Shown: positions 44,763-56,235, counted from the first letter of the stretch. The stretch: DNA of 64,000 nucleotides from Zopfochytrium polystomum (GCA_025765615.1 JAIVFJ010000258.1:1-64000); one strand, 5' to 3'. The notes: generated by a model not told the origin, from the letters alone. Numbers and translations: made by a program.

Positions 44763-46937
44763 TCAAAGATCCCTCTCCTGGGCGACCGAGAACGTGACGC
44801 CCTCCCGATTCAGCACCTCGACCAGATCGGTAGACGCGAACGCGACCGCCGGCGTCACCACGCCCGACGGAACGTCCCTGTCCTTCCTCCGCTGATCTTG
44901 CAGCAGCTTCCTGGCGCCCGCCACGACGCAGATCGGCGTCGTCACGTAGCCGATCTCGGGCCCTTGCACCTTGGCCACGATCTGGTACTCTGGATCAACT
45001 ATGGCGAGCGAGTCAGTCGTCGCCGCGGCTGGGAGGAGCATCTTGTAGCCGCGCCCGATGAAGGTCGAGACGAAGCTGGCTTGCTCGATTTGGATCGAGG
45101 AGGGGCTCTGCTTGCTAAAGACGCCTGCAAAAATAAAATTAAGGGGCGGAGAGGAGCCGCAGAAAGGTGAGTAGTTGAAATTCTGAGGGGGTTTTTACTG
45201 AAATTCGCCGCACCAAAGCTGAAGAATGCGGGGGTACCGCAGCAGCAGCGCCTTGCCCCATCGGTACTTTGTCAAAAACGTGAGGGCCGTCCCGAAAATG
45301 GCCAGGCCGACGACGGACATCAGGCCCGAGACGCCAAGGTAGGCGGCAAACTGGACGGGAAACAGAGAGTGGACCGGCTTTGCCGTGGCCCGCTGCCGAA
45401 GGACTTCGGTAATCTGCTGTCCCATGCGGACCTGGCGGCACGGTGTTGCCATCAGCACCAGAGCATCACAGAAAGGCGGATGAAAACCAGCGCTGTTGGG
45501 AAGGGGCCCGACTCACCACCGAAGCGTCGGCACCAATGAAAGGAACAATCCACGACGCGAACGCGCGGCTAAACTGGGCGCCGCCGAGCAGTTTCAGCTT
45601 TGGCCCCAGAATCGGAAGCGCTGGTCGCTTGACCTGCTTTCGAATGTTTCGGAGCATCGCGGCGTTTGCCACACCGTGCACCGCGCTCTCGTAGGTGGTA
45701 AAGTTTCCACGGAAACCCGCCGGGCCGGTTTTGATTTTGATCATCATTTCGACAGACTAGGCGGCGGAGGAATGGTGCGGAAGGTCAGGTCACTTGCGGG
45801 ACAATCGTTGGCAGAGTACTTACCGAGGCGGTAAAGCCGCGCTTGAAAAACTCTTGCTTGACAAACAAGGTGCCCATGTCCCCTAGCGTCGGCGCCGGAA
45901 GACCGCTTTCGTTAGAAGGTAAGGCCCGAAAAATGCGAGCAAAGTGGGGTGAGGCACACACCTGGAATGGAATCAAAACCGCAAAACGGGACAACCGCAA
46001 CGCCTCTTTCCTCCGCCGATGTGTGGTACGAGAGGTACATCTTCTCCGCAAACTGCCGGGCGTAGGAAGAGGTCAGGATCATGAGATTCTCATTCAGCAG
46101 CGGGGGCGCTTCTTGCGCAAATAGGTCATTGCAGCACCTCTGGTTCTCCGGTGATGTCGACATAGTCAGCTTTGAATTCGACGCAGGCCTTGACGACTGG
46201 TTCCCCAAAGAACCTGAAGGGCCCAACGCAGCTGATGACTACCCGTGCAGGCGCGATCGCTGCCGATACGGCGGCGTAATCGGAGACGTCCGCTACGAAA
46301 ACGGACGGCGCCGGAACGGACGCGGGAAGGTCCAGAGACTTGATGAGGTCTGGTGTTTAGGAATTAGCACAAACAAGGTCAGCGATCGATAAGGCCAGCT
46401 GGATGAATGGCGTTTTTTTGAAAGCGGGCAAGGAGAAGGGTGGATAGCGGATGCACAGTGTGTGTGGGAGTGGAGCCCGATCGCATCGCGATGGTCAGGC
46501 GCGGGCCTCGTACCGTTCAGCCTTTTCGCATCGCGGCCGGCGATCGCCCACGTTACTATGCGATCGGGGCCAGACGTGGCCAGTCCGTTGGCGAGGACGT
46601 CGCGGATTCGCCGCGCGACGCGCTGGCCGGTAAATCCGGTTGCGCCGAAGCTGCGTCATGAGGAAGAAGCGGGTATGTGCGTGTGAATGTGTGAATGATG
46701 ATTGTGGGGGTGAGTGGGGGGGAGAGGATCTGGACGGCGCAGCACTTCAACCCGCAGTAACAGACCCGGGAGTTGTAGTGGTGGGGCTCGTTTGCAGCGT
46801 CGTCTGCCTGTGCATCGCTCGCACCGTGCATCGTGTGTCGTATTGCACTCACTCACTCACTCACTCACTGCACTCACTTACACGAGAACGTCTACGCGCT
46901 TCTCTGACGACGACGACGACGACGATGACGCAGCCAT
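44763..46937 (-). CDS. SCCPDH: saccharopine dehydrogenase-like oxidoreductase
   Basis: ATG at 46937 begins MAASSSSSSSEKRVDVLV, a tiny first exon; eight exons end at 44763. The dinucleotide-binding motif crosses the first intron (VFGATGFTGQRVARRI). Then come ATSGPDRIVTWAIAGRDAKR, ARVVISCVGPFRFFGEPVV, ADYVDITGEPE, CGFDSIPG, TLFVKQEFFKRGFT, the IKTGPAGFRGNFTTYESAVH region, LPILGPKLK, a hydrophobic segment (GVSGLMSVVGLAIFGTALTF) and the C-terminal VQGPEIGYVTTPICVVAGA. The order matches human SCCPDH and fungal YNR-type relatives throughout, about 430 residues. These membrane or lipid-droplet proteins carry a Rossmann fold but are not proven saccharopine dehydrogenases, and the substrate is unknown. 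All boundaries are GT-AG and no frame break is needed. Confidence 0.9.
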
Positions 46938-47387
46938 GATGATGACGTCGATGCCGTTTGTTGTTGTTGAGTAATCCAATTATTCATGGACGAGAAGAGC
47001 TTACCGACTACCAGGCGGCTGCGTTTTTGCCTGATTCCACCCTTACCGCGCTTCGCCTCGCTCCCTCTTTACTCCCCAGAAGAGTGCACGAGGGAGGGAG
47101 GAAGGGAACGCAGAGGCCCTGATTGTAACCGTTGCATATGTGCTGTTGCGTGCCTGAAGCGTTGCGTGCCCGCCCGCGCGGCTCCAGATACGGTGCTTGC
47201 GAACGGTCGAGCGTGCGAGAGCACGTGCGCGCGTTGGACGGACCCCAGCCACTGCATACCCGTTCCCTCCCTCCTCCCTCCCTCATCGCCGCCCCGCCGC
47301 GTTCGCGCTGCACAGTCCGCGGTTGGACGGCGCTCGCGCGCGACTCTGGTCGCATCAACGCGTGGGCACACACCTCCCTCGCCTCGA
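46938..47387. other. intergenic, no gene seen
   Basis: 5' flank of the minus-strand gene; no supported frame. Confidence 0.35.
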
Positions 47388-47560
47388 TGTTCGCCCGGCT
47401 CCAAAACGACCTCAAGGGAATCCTCGGCCGCCTCAACAGGCCGCTGTCGAAAACGAACGCTTGCAGAACGACAATGATCGCCTGCGCCTCGGGGTCGCAG
47501 GACAGCGCGTTCCGTCCAACCCCGCGTCTCTTGGCGTCGCTGACCACAAGGCCGCTTGAA
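47388..47560 (+). CDS. possible short coiled-coil protein, unknown
   Basis: ATG at 47388 reads MFARLQNDLKGILGRLN; one base over, the sequence continues QAAVENERLQNDNDRLRLG and stops at 47559. Together they make a regular heptad pattern typical of a short coiled coil, but a one-base shift near 47433 is needed. Low-complexity GC-rich surroundings make this weak. Confidence 0.25.
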
Positions 47561-48565
47561 GCGATCCATCCCTCACGGTCGACGCCTCGACCTCCGCACA
47601 CGCGAGAATCGGGCGGCGCAGTCTGTTGTCGAACAGCCTCGCCATCTGGAAGAGCACGAGGTTGATCACCGAGGGGCCATGGATGCGGGCGAGGCGGTTG
47701 CACCGGTGGTCGACGGCACTCCGTGGCATGTGGATCATCTACGTGTTTTGCAGAAAGCATGGGGTGGCTGGAGGCCTATCATTCCCAATACGCTGGTATT
47801 GGTAAGTACAATTTTCAATGCAACTCAAATTATGACAACGTTGAAAATGACTTCTTGGGAACCCGGTATGTAAACTATGCCCTTGCATTTTTTATTGTGA
47901 ACTGGATAAGTGGTTTGACTACAGAACAATATTGGTATCAGGGTACATTTGCAACGAACTTTCTTCCTGATTTTAGCGCTCTATGCTGTTTTAGGAACGG
48001 ATTTTGACTGAAACAAAAGTCAAGGGACACAGCTCACCAAATCCTGGTGAGGGCACCTGTTGATGTTTTTCTCCTTTATCAGATGCAACGCCAGATTTTG
48101 ATAGCATCGCAATTTTGAATGGTTCATTGTGCATCGGCGATGGAATTCCAGAATCTGCTACACCAACACTCTTTGGAAGTTGTTAGATGGGACCTCCTTC
48201 TTTGCTGATGTGTCTCCAACCCTGTCTGTGCAGCCATCCCCGATGGGCTCTGTCTGCACCTCTGATTCTCCTGAGCAAAGTCGTTTTGCCAAAGCAGACT
48301 GAGAGGGTTTTGACTGGCATTGCATGCCTGTCTGCACCATAGACAGACTTCATCCCCTCATGGGCCAGCACAGGCTGCACTGGGTGTCAGACAGGTGCTT
48401 CCTGCTTGTCAGCTTCCTACCAAAACAGACAGCTCACGCCTGTCCCCCACAGTCACTTCCCCCTTCATCAGACCACTTTGGTGACAGCTTCTCTATGGCC
48501 CTTGCCCCTAGCTCTTTTTGTGAGAGGAAGAAGAGGACCAGAGCTGATCTGGAAGTGAAGCAATT
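47561..48565. other. left edge of the mobile-element island
   Basis: GC drops near 47750. No domain recognised. Confidence 0.35.
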
Positions 48566-49000
48566 GTGAGACTACACTGAGGTCTCAGTGATAAAGTCCA
48601 GGGATTTTTTTTTGCAAAAACAAGTGTACCTGTCATAAAACTGCAAGGATTGGGACCTCTATTATTATTCCCAGTTCTTTCGTTGCCAAGGCGTTATCAA
48701 AGTGTATTGGAGGCTAACACATCTTTATTATTGGGACTGCTTTTACTACTTTTGTCTTAACGGTTCTGTTGTGCCAGGGTTTTCCTACATATTTTCTTTT
48801 TTGGTGACTAACAGAGACTGACAGACTGCATAGGGATGGGGGGAGTGCAAATGCGATGCACCACTTCATGGACGAGGCAAGTGGTATGGTTGAAACATCC
48901 CCTAGACATAAGCACAAAAAAATTAGTTTTGGCCCATTAATTGCTTTCCTTTACTCTTGGGTCTTGATCCCAGGGTCAAAGGAGTCAGTTTAGTCTCACC
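48566..49000 (+). mobile_element. LTR-like repeat, TGTGAGAC family, copy 1
   Basis: Starts TGTGAGACTACACTGAGGTC and ends GTCTCAC; matches 53698-54015 over almost its whole length apart from an internal block of about 100 bp. GCAAT precedes it and CAAT follows, a possible imperfect target duplication. Confidence 0.65.
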
Positions 49001-49216
49001 AATTAGGACCAAATTGTCCCTCCCTTTGCACGAAGCGAGTGAGAATGCGTGGTAGTGACGAAATGTATTCTCCTCGTCCCCAGAGGCAGGCACCCACTGG
49101 AAGTGCGCCGTTGTCCCTTGAATGAAAAGAATAATAATGAAGAAGAAACATACAGCGTCCAGTTAATTTGGGCTTGTTCAAACCCTCTTGAACTGAAAAC
49201 TACTTATTCCTTTTCA

Positions 49217-49309
49217 CGCTACCGGGTGGACTCGAACCACCAACCTTGCGGTGTCTTTCCAGAGACTCTGATAACAGCCGCACGCGCTAACCAGTTGCGC
49301 CACGGCAGC
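49217..49309 (-). tRNA. tRNA-Asn(GUU) with a 19-nt intron
   Basis: Minus strand: acceptor GCTGCCG pairs with CGGTAGC (one G-U), D-arm GCGC...GCGC, anticodon stem TGCGG/CCGCA, loop CTGTTA-A with anticodon GTT, T-arm GGTGG TTCGAGT CCACC. The anticodon stem closes only when 19 nt (49253-49271) after position 37 are removed, the canonical intron site. Mature length is 74 nt. It resembles eukaryotic tRNA-Asn (AAGGTTGGTGGTTCGAGTCC). Confidence 0.92.
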
Positions 49310-49659
49310 TTTAGTAAAATAATTAGTTTGCACTTCTCCTTATGTCCCTATGCTAAACTTGCACTTAGAAAGTGGGGCCTTGGAGTTCTATGACAGTTGC
49401 TGACAGCCACCTACCATTGCGACACCGAGGGTTTCGCTCTTGGTCTTGGATGAAAAAGCGCAAAGCAGTAGTGTTGTGGGAACTGGACCCCAGGTTGTAA
49501 CGAGCAAGTGTGGAGGCAACAGTGAAGAGAAGAGTCAGGCAGTTGTTAGGAACTTTGTCTATTCCTATCCACGAGGACGTCATCCCAGTTAGCAAATATT
49601 AGAGATGCCAAACATTGGAACAGTACGAGCATCACGCTGTTTCTGGTTGTCCCTTTAAT

Positions 49660-49722
49660 GGTGAGTATGGGGTTCGAACCTATGGATCTTAAGATCCGCC
49701 TTAACCACTCAGCCAACTCACC
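49660..49722 (-). pseudogene. tRNA-Leu(UAA)-derived pseudogene without variable arm
   Basis: 63 nt with the same ends as the tRNA-Leu at 56871 (GGTGAGTTGG...CCCATACTCACC) and the same CTTAAGA anticodon loop. The long variable arm and part of the anticodon stem (17 nt) are missing, and the T-stem has a mismatch (ATAGG/CCCAT). Internal A and B boxes are still recognisable. Confidence 0.75.
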
Positions 49723-49923
49723 AGATATCCCCTTTTTAGATAAACTTTAACTTGATCTCTTGTTGTTTGAAGCTAAGCAATGCGTTGGTTTTCGGCGAGA
49801 GCAACTAATTATTACATAGGAATTTTGGTTAATGGTGTTTGGACTGCCTTCTCATAAAGTGAAATTTGATGCAATTTCGACGAATTAGCAGCAAAATACA
49901 GGTGAACAGAAAAGCAGCGTACT

Positions 49924-50190
49924 ATGAGTAAGTTTGAAGTCTGCCAGTACAGAGCACCTGGGACATCAGTTTATTCTACAGGCGAAGCCACAAGCTGCTA
50001 CAGCTTCACAAACGATACCCTTGAACCAGCTGCATACGCTGATGCATCCTATGGGGGCGAACCTGGAGATCACACATTGCCCACTGGATATGTCGTTTTC
50101 CTCATGGGCGCTGCCATCTCTTGGGTCTCACGCAAACAACATTGCGTATTGCTATTTGAGATTCCTAATCTCATGGGCCATTGAGCTGTT
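49924..50190 (+). pseudogene. copia-type RNase H fragment (N-terminal half)
   Basis: Contains AAYADASYGGEPGDHTLPTG and AAISWVSRKQH, the start of the Ty1/copia RNase H. It is cut off just where the next conserved motif should begin; that motif is found at 53136. Confidence 0.7.
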
Positions 50191-50217
50191 GAGGTCTCTT
50201 TAAATGCTCTTCCTTGA

Positions 50218-52303
50218 CTAGTTCCAAGGGCTGATGGCAATTGGGAGGGGCTCCAGAAGTCCATAGGGCTTGTGTCTGCTGGATTTGTTTCTTTGACAGG
50301 TTTCACAGCTGCTGACATAGTTATTGATGTGCTTCCTCATGCCTGGCCAGTAGAAGTCTCTTCTGGAAACCAGCTCATATGTCTTGTGCTCTCCTGGGTG
50401 TCCAGCTGTTGCTGCATCATGCCTTGTCTTGAGTATCTCAAGTTTTTCCTCTTCTTGGCTGATTTGAATCTTGTGAGGCTTGGGGTCCTTGGAAATAGCA
50501 TATGCCCACACACTGTCAGGAAGCAGTGAAAGGTGTGTCTTGGATGGTGGGGTGAAACCATCTCCCCCTTCAGGTTCAAGGTCTGTCCTGGTCTTGGAAA
50601 ACACATCAGCATAAGGGAGATATTCTTTTGGTAGCTTGGATGCCAGCAAAAGGTCTGATGGGTCCAGGTTGCTGTGCTCTTCAGCAGTGGGGCTTGAATT
50701 CTTGACTGGGAACTGTGATTCTTGAATCTTTGACTGAGAGTTCTGTTCTTGGCAAAGACTGTGAGCTGTGGAACTTGAATCTTGGCTGGGATTTGTGAAC
50801 TGCAGGGTGACACTGGAGTTGTCTTTGGTGGTTGACCTTTAATACCTGGCTGTGAACCTTGAATCAAGGACTTGCGAGCATGAGACTTGGAGGCTTGACT
50901 TGAGTTTTGGGTGACTGTTCCAATTGGTGGAGGTTGGACTTGACCAGTGACCCAATCAATGGCAGGGTTCTGGGCTTGCAGCCATGGTAATCCCAGGATG
51001 ACAGAGAATGTGGGTGAGCCAAGATCCAATACTTCCAGGTTGACCATGGATGGTGGAAAGTCTTGGATGTGGAGGTTTAGCTTGGTTTCATGGCTGATTT
51101 CCTTGAACAGAGCAAGATTGGAAAAGTGGACCTTGAGAGGTGTGGATTTCTTGATGATGGGAATGGCACAAGACTTGACAAGGGTGGCATCAATGATGTT
51201 GCAGGATGATCCAGAGTCAATAAGGGCCTTGGTTGTGATGGTTGACTTGGGTGAGAGTTGAATCTTGACATCCATGGTGAGTTGGTGGGGCTTGGAATCT
51301 GAGGTGTTTGTGGTGCTGGTGGTGGTGATGAAACAGGGGCTGCTTGGAGGAGGGTCCAGGGAATTGCCCCTCAGTGAGCCTGGACCTGGAAGTTTGGGTG
51401 CTTCTTCCTTGGGCAGTCCTTGACAGCATGTTCCTTGGAGCCACAGTAGAAACACAGTCCCTGCTAGGCCCTCCTTGTTTTTTCCTCTTGGCTCAGAGGA
51501 CCCTTAGGAAGTGTCTCAACTTCATCCACTTGCATACTTGCATGGGTTCAGGAACTGTAAGAGCTTGAGGGACTGGGGTAGGTCTTGATGTAGTTCCTAC
51601 TTGTCTTTGCTTCAGCCTCTTGGAGTAGAGTCTGTTGTCAATCTTGATGGCAAGAAGAATGTACTCTTCCAAGGTCTAAGGGATGTGCAGAGACTGGGAG
51701 AGCATGTCTTGGATAGACTCATGGAGACCATCATGGTACAGCTCCATCAGAACTGCAGCATTGTATCCAGAGTCTCTGGCTAGTTGCTTGAATTGGTTGG
51801 TGTAGGCCACACAAGATTGCTTTTCCTTGCTTGATATGCTTGAGCTTGGATCTTGCGGTCCAAGATGCGTAGGGGTCACCAAAGGTAGCTTCCAGCCCCT
51901 TCCAGAGCTCTTGCAGGGTGGTGGGTGTGCTTGGGAGAGATCTGTACCATGATTGAGCTTGACCAGACAGGAGGGTGCTTGTGAAAAGAACCTTGACTTG
52001 CTCACTGGGAAATCTTGAAGGTTGGAGAAGGATGACATTCTCCACAGTGGCCATAAAGTTCCTAAGGTTTTTGGCCAGCCCAGTGAACTTTTCAGGGCTG
52101 GGAACCTTGGGCTCTCTTGCTTGGTTGGCTTGGGGCAGGGGAAGAGCTTGATGTTCTTGTTGGTGAAGTTGTTGTTGAAGCTGGTGCTGCTGGTGAAGGA
52201 CTTGTTCTTGAAGTTGGTGTGTCTGTCTTGAAAGGGCTTGTAATTGGTCCATCAAGGCTTGGAAGGCAGTTGCATCAGGGAAGGTGTTGTTTGGTTCAGA
52301 CAT
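50218..52303 (-). pseudogene. Ty3-type gag-protease-integrase remnant, RT deleted
   Basis: Reads leftward from ATG 52303. The gag N-terminal region is rich in Gln; PSPEKFTGLAKNLRNF and SGQAQSWYRSL are typical retrotransposon gag. It shifts frame near 51830 and continues (CVAYTNQFKQLARDSGYN). A CCHC knuckle (CFYCGSKEHAVKDC) lies near 51430-51475, then an aspartic protease (ALIDSGSSCNIIDATLV). At 50649-50560 the post-protease segment (ASKLPKEYLPYADVF) runs straight into an integrase zinc-binding domain (TAGHPGEHKTYELV...CETCQRNK), so reverse transcriptase and RNase H are absent. The integrase core and the 3' LTR are missing. Not autonomous. Confidence 0.85.
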
Positions 52304-52343
52304 GATGGCAGAGAGTAGTAAGAGAGGGTGAAGTGAATTATAA

Positions 52344-52650
52344 TGTTAAGAACAGGGCAGGACAGGGCGAGGCAGACAAGGAATTGAGAGGAGTGATGAT
52401 TGTATTGGAAACAATAATTCACTTGAGGGATGGGACAGGTCCCCCATCCCCCTTTTATACCCTTTGGGAGTCTTCCTTGTCAAGACTCAAAGAAGTTCCA
52501 GAAAGAGCAATTAGTAATACAATGATACCAATGATACCAATGACAACAAGACAAGTCAGGAAAGCAAAGAAGGTTCCAGAAGGTTCCACAAGGTTCCATG
52601 AAGGAATGTTCTAGAAGGTTCCAGAGGTTTCCAGAGGGTGATTCATAACA
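52344..52650 (-). mobile_element. 5' LTR of the Ty3-type element
   Basis: Lies 40 bp upstream of the gag ATG on the same strand and matches the solo LTRs at 3690 and 54468; its inner end here is TTAACA. TATA box at 52452-52459. The 18 bp inside it (TTATAATTCACTTCACCC) do not resemble the usual TGG-starting tRNA primer site. Confidence 0.9.
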
Positions 52651-53122
52651 GGTTGGATCTACTGAGATGAGAACTTAGAGAGGCTAGTGCAGAGTGGGCC
52701 AAGCTTTCTTTGTTACTTACAGTAATCTGCCATTGCACCCATCTTTTGAGCACAACTTCACCATCAGGTTCCTCTTCAAGTCAAGCCTGTCTCATCTTCC
52801 ACATCAAGTTGGTATGTCGGATACCATTCCGTCCTGTATGGGCGCTCCAGGGTTTAACCCTGTCATCTCATGCCTATGGCACCCATGATTCATTCATGTG
52901 GAGACTTGTCTCTGTATGTTTGTCCATGGCTGTTATGGCACTCATGAGTCAGCACTGCCTCATGACAGTTATTGATTGGTATATCTGTGCTTTCAGAGCA
53001 TACATAGAGAGTAGTATTAACACCAACACCAGGGTACTGGACCTTTGAACCAGGAGTTCCCCATCATTGATGACTTGTCCTTTCCCCATCCATTAGACAA
53101 TGGGATGAGCCTTCAGAGATGT
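52651..53122. other. mobile-element flank, no domain recognised
   Basis: Non-coding by eye; possibly degraded copia pol sequence. Confidence 0.3.
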
Positions 53123-53456
53123 AGAGGATCTCATAGCTATCCTCCACAGAAGCAGAATACTACTCACTTTCTGAAGCCTTCCAAGAAGCACAATGGCTCC
53201 TATCCATATTATCAGAGTTGCAACTCCCTGCACAGCAGCCACTACCAATCCTCAAGGACAATTAATCTGCAATTGCACAAGTGTTAAACCCTCTCACACA
53301 TGCTTGCACAAAGCACTTTGACATATGTGCTCATTTCCTCCAACAAGGTGTCGCCACTGGAGAGATCACAGTTCGCTATGTACCAACCAGTGACCAGATC
53401 GCAGACATTCTCACAAAACCACACTCAATGTCTCAGCGCCATCGACTGACCTCATG
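53123..53456 (+). pseudogene. copia-type RNase H fragment (C-terminal half)
   Basis: Reads LSSTEAEYYSLSEAFQEAQW, one in-frame stop, then NPLTHACTKHFDICAHFLQ and EITVRYVPTSDQIADILTKP, the signature end of Ty1/copia pol, with a natural stop at about 53456. It continues the protein that breaks off at about 50150. Confidence 0.85.
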
Positions 53457-53559
53457 ACTTGGCCTCCGACCATGCTCCAACCTTTCAAATACCCTTTCAG
53501 TCGAAGTCTCAGACACTTACGCAAGCTTTACATAACAGGTGCTACACCCATGACCGTTG

Positions 53560-53697
53560 TGCAGGGGGGTGTTAGGCGGAACTGACTAGTTAGCCGCAAG
53601 AGGCACAAGATGGACCTGAACCTATTGTGACTGTCAGTTATCCTTCTCACAATGCCCATGGCAGAGCAAGCCACTGTCAATGCAGACCTGGGCGCTG
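53560..53697 (+). mobile_element. polypurine tract and truncated copia 3' LTR
   Basis: GCAGGGGGG immediately precedes TGTTAGGCGGAACTGAC, the start of the LTR family at 35487 and 36373. The LTR is cut at 53697 by the TGTGAGAC repeat after about 128 bp. Confidence 0.85.
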
Positions 53698-54015
53698 TGT
53701 GAGACAACACCAAGGTCTCAGTGATCAAGTCTAGGGATTTTATTCACAAAAACAAGCATACCTGTCACTAAACTGCAAGGATCAGAACCCCTGTTATTAT
53801 TCCCAGTTCTTTAGTTTCCAAGGCGTCATCAAAGTGTATTTGCAGCTAACCAGTCTTTATTATTGGGCCTGCTTTACTACTTTTGACTTAACAGTTTCCA
53901 TTGCGCCAGGGTTTTCTCAACATATTTTCTTTTTCGGTGGCTAACAGAGACTGCCCAACTGCCTATAACTCTAGGGCCCAGATCCCAGGGTCAAAGGAGT
54001 GAGTATAGTCTCACA
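53698..54015 (+). mobile_element. LTR-like repeat, TGTGAGAC family, copy 2
   Basis: 318 bp with an 8-bp terminal inverted repeat, TGTGAGAC...GTCTCACA, and TG...CA ends. Inserted in, or fused to, the copia LTR; no target duplication is seen. Confidence 0.7.
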
Positions 54016-54467
54016 TGTTTCGTACATGGTGCCCGGAAATTACACCCACAAAAGGCACAGGTGAAATCAATGCGGGGGTGGCAATGAGAGTTCTGTGTTC
54101 GGCGCATTAAAAAAACAAAAAAAAGAAAGAGGGAACAAATTTATTAAGTAGCAAGGTCACATAGGGAGCTTGAGAAGCTGCATAGAATGAATTAAACCCA
54201 AAGATGATCCACCAACTCCTTGTAAATAGTACAAAAAACCAGAGAATTAAGCTTGTGAATTTTTTAATCTATTCTGTTAATAGGAAGAGCACATCCCCAT
54301 CTCCTCCCTCACACACAAGCAAAAGACACGCACACACACTCTCTCTCTATCTCTTCATACTCTCTCTCGTCCTCAGCTATCTCAATCTTTCTGCTTGGAA
54401 AAGATAATAGTAAATGTCAACACCTAATATTTCATCCCTTTCCAGCTTGGTAGTCAAAGCACCATGG
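54016..54467. other. spacer in mobile-element island
   Basis: No gene; a short CT-rich stretch lies at 54340-54368. Confidence 0.4.
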
Positions 54468-54774
54468 TGTTATGAATCACCCTCTAGAAACCTCTGGAAC
54501 CTTCTAGAACATTCCTTCATGGAACCTTGTGGAACCTTCTGAAACCTTCTTTGCTTTCCTGACTTGTCTTGTTGTCATTGGTATCATTGGTATCATTGTA
54601 TTACTAATTGCTCTTTCTGGAACTTTCTTTGAGACTTGACAAGGAAGACTCTCAAAAGGTATAAAAGGGGGATGGGGGACCTGTCCCATCCCTCAAGTGA
54701 ATTATTGTTTCCAATACAATCATCACTCCTCCAGTTCCTTGTCTGCCTTGCCCTGTCCTGCCATGTTCCTGACA
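54468..54774 (+). mobile_element. solo LTR of the Ty3-type element, TSD CATGG
   Basis: 307 bp, TGTTATGAATCACC...TTCCTGACA, flanked by CATGG on both sides (54463-54467 and 54775-54779). TATA box at 54660-54667. Confidence 0.93.
54660..54667 (+). promoter_or_regulatory. TATA box inside LTR
   Basis: TATAAAAG followed by GGGGATGGGGG; conserved in all three LTR copies of the window. Confidence 0.5.
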
Positions 54775-55601
54775 CATGGTGTCCATTGTGTAATGTGCTG
54801 GTTTGATTTCCATTGGTGGCATTGATCTGCACGGCGTCTCTGGCTGAAATCTGCGGTGGGTGCCGATGGGCGCTGATGTGCTGATGAAACAATAAGGGAC
54901 AAAATGTAATTATCCACTCACAGCCACAAAAGAAAAGGGAGACACACACAGAGACAACAAACAAACAAATAAATAAAAGATAAAACAGTAAAAACAGGAA
55001 AAACAGGATAAACTACTAATTGAAAAATAAGTAAAAATCATCAATAAAGAAAGGAGAAATAACTCTATGATCTCATACCCTTTCATGAGGCCTTTCATCA
55101 TGGTTGCTTATGCAGCAGCTCTGTGTTAGCTCTGTGTACACCTGGACTCTGTACTCCTACCCACTGAAGCACATCATCCTAATCCATTTCCAAAACTCAG
55201 GAGGGCCAGGCTTAGTCATTGTGCAGAACTTAGCATTTCTGCATCATTCAGTCAGTGACTGCCAGCATGTCTCAAACTTAGCACCTTTCCCATCAAAGTG
55301 AGCGCTCTACACCACTGAGCTAGAGGGCCTCTTGCCAGTAGAGCAGAGCAGCCTAACCCATTCGGCCTGCAACTAGTGCGTAATAATAACATGAATAATA
55401 TACATGGCCGCAGCTAAGAGACAGACCAAATCTCAGTGGTTCAGCTGGAGGGACAATAATAACCCCAGGCTCAACAGCCTGTTGTCCTCACACTGCCCAC
55501 TGCCAAAAGCCGTCCCCTACTAAGAATCAATAAGGTAATTTGCTGAGACTGGCCACAAATGAGGAAAAGCGTTGCAATTGTTAGTATTTTATAGTAAATT
55601 G
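54775..55601. other. spacer with tRNA-like remnant
   Basis: On the minus strand 55329-55260 starts GGCCCTCTAGCTCAGTGG..AGAGCGCTCAC, which looks like the 5' half of a tRNA (A box intact). No T-arm or matching acceptor strand follows. Nothing else recognised. Confidence 0.4.
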
Positions 55602-56235
55602 TGTGAGACGGCATCGAGGTCTAAGTAAGTTAAAAAATTTTGAATGTGGAAAAATAAGCAAAACCTGACATAAAACTTCGAGGATCAGGGATCATTATGC
55701 TTATCTCCTGTCTCTGAAAGAATTAGTTGGCTGGATTGTCTATGGGTTGTGCTGCTGTGGACATGGAGGTAGTACACTACTGAAGCTGGTGGTGGTGGGG
55801 GGTTGAGCTTGGCTTCTGTCAGTCTTGTGTTTGTCTTTATACAAAACTGTTACAAGGACCATCACTTGCAAAATGCTGCAAGTCATCCTTGCAGAGCAGT
55901 ATCAGGTCAAAGCTCCTGCACACTGCTTACACCAAAAGACCCAAAACTAACAGTCTCTTCAGGTGACGAGGCATTATTAAAGTGGCTTATTCACATTCAA
56001 ATGTTCTTCGTTGTTGGACTGCGTTTACTATAATTACCTCTCCAGCCTTCATTGCGCTATGGAGTCCCCAAATCCTATTCCTTTTGGGAGCAAGAAGGGG
56101 CAAAGAAGGATATTTATAGGGGCATGTTTAATCTGGCGTCCAGCAATTTGTGATCCTTTGCCACAATCGTCATTATCCGAATGTTCATCACGATCCGCTT
56201 TGTGGGTCTTTCTGTTTATTATATCAAATTAGGTC
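55602..56235 (+). mobile_element. diverged, longer member of the TGTGAGAC family
   Basis: Begins TGTGAGACGGCATCGAGGTC and keeps, in order, the segments AAAACTTCGAGGATCAGG, GGCATTATTAAAGTG and TTCATTGCGC found in the other two copies, with extra sequence between them. The right end is uncertain. Confidence 0.4.

Noticed and set aside
47008..47760. Minus-strand frame of 250 codons
   Set aside because: Arg/Pro-rich composition typical of random GC-rich sequence; no motif or conserved segment.
49924..53456. Intact autonomous retrotransposon
   Set aside because: Neither the Ty3-type nor the copia-type element keeps a complete polymerase or a pair of LTRs.
55260..55329. tRNA gene on the minus strand (GGCCCTCTAGCTCAGTGG...)
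   Set aside because: Only the 5' half is tRNA-like; T-arm and 3' acceptor strand cannot be found, so it is at best a relic.
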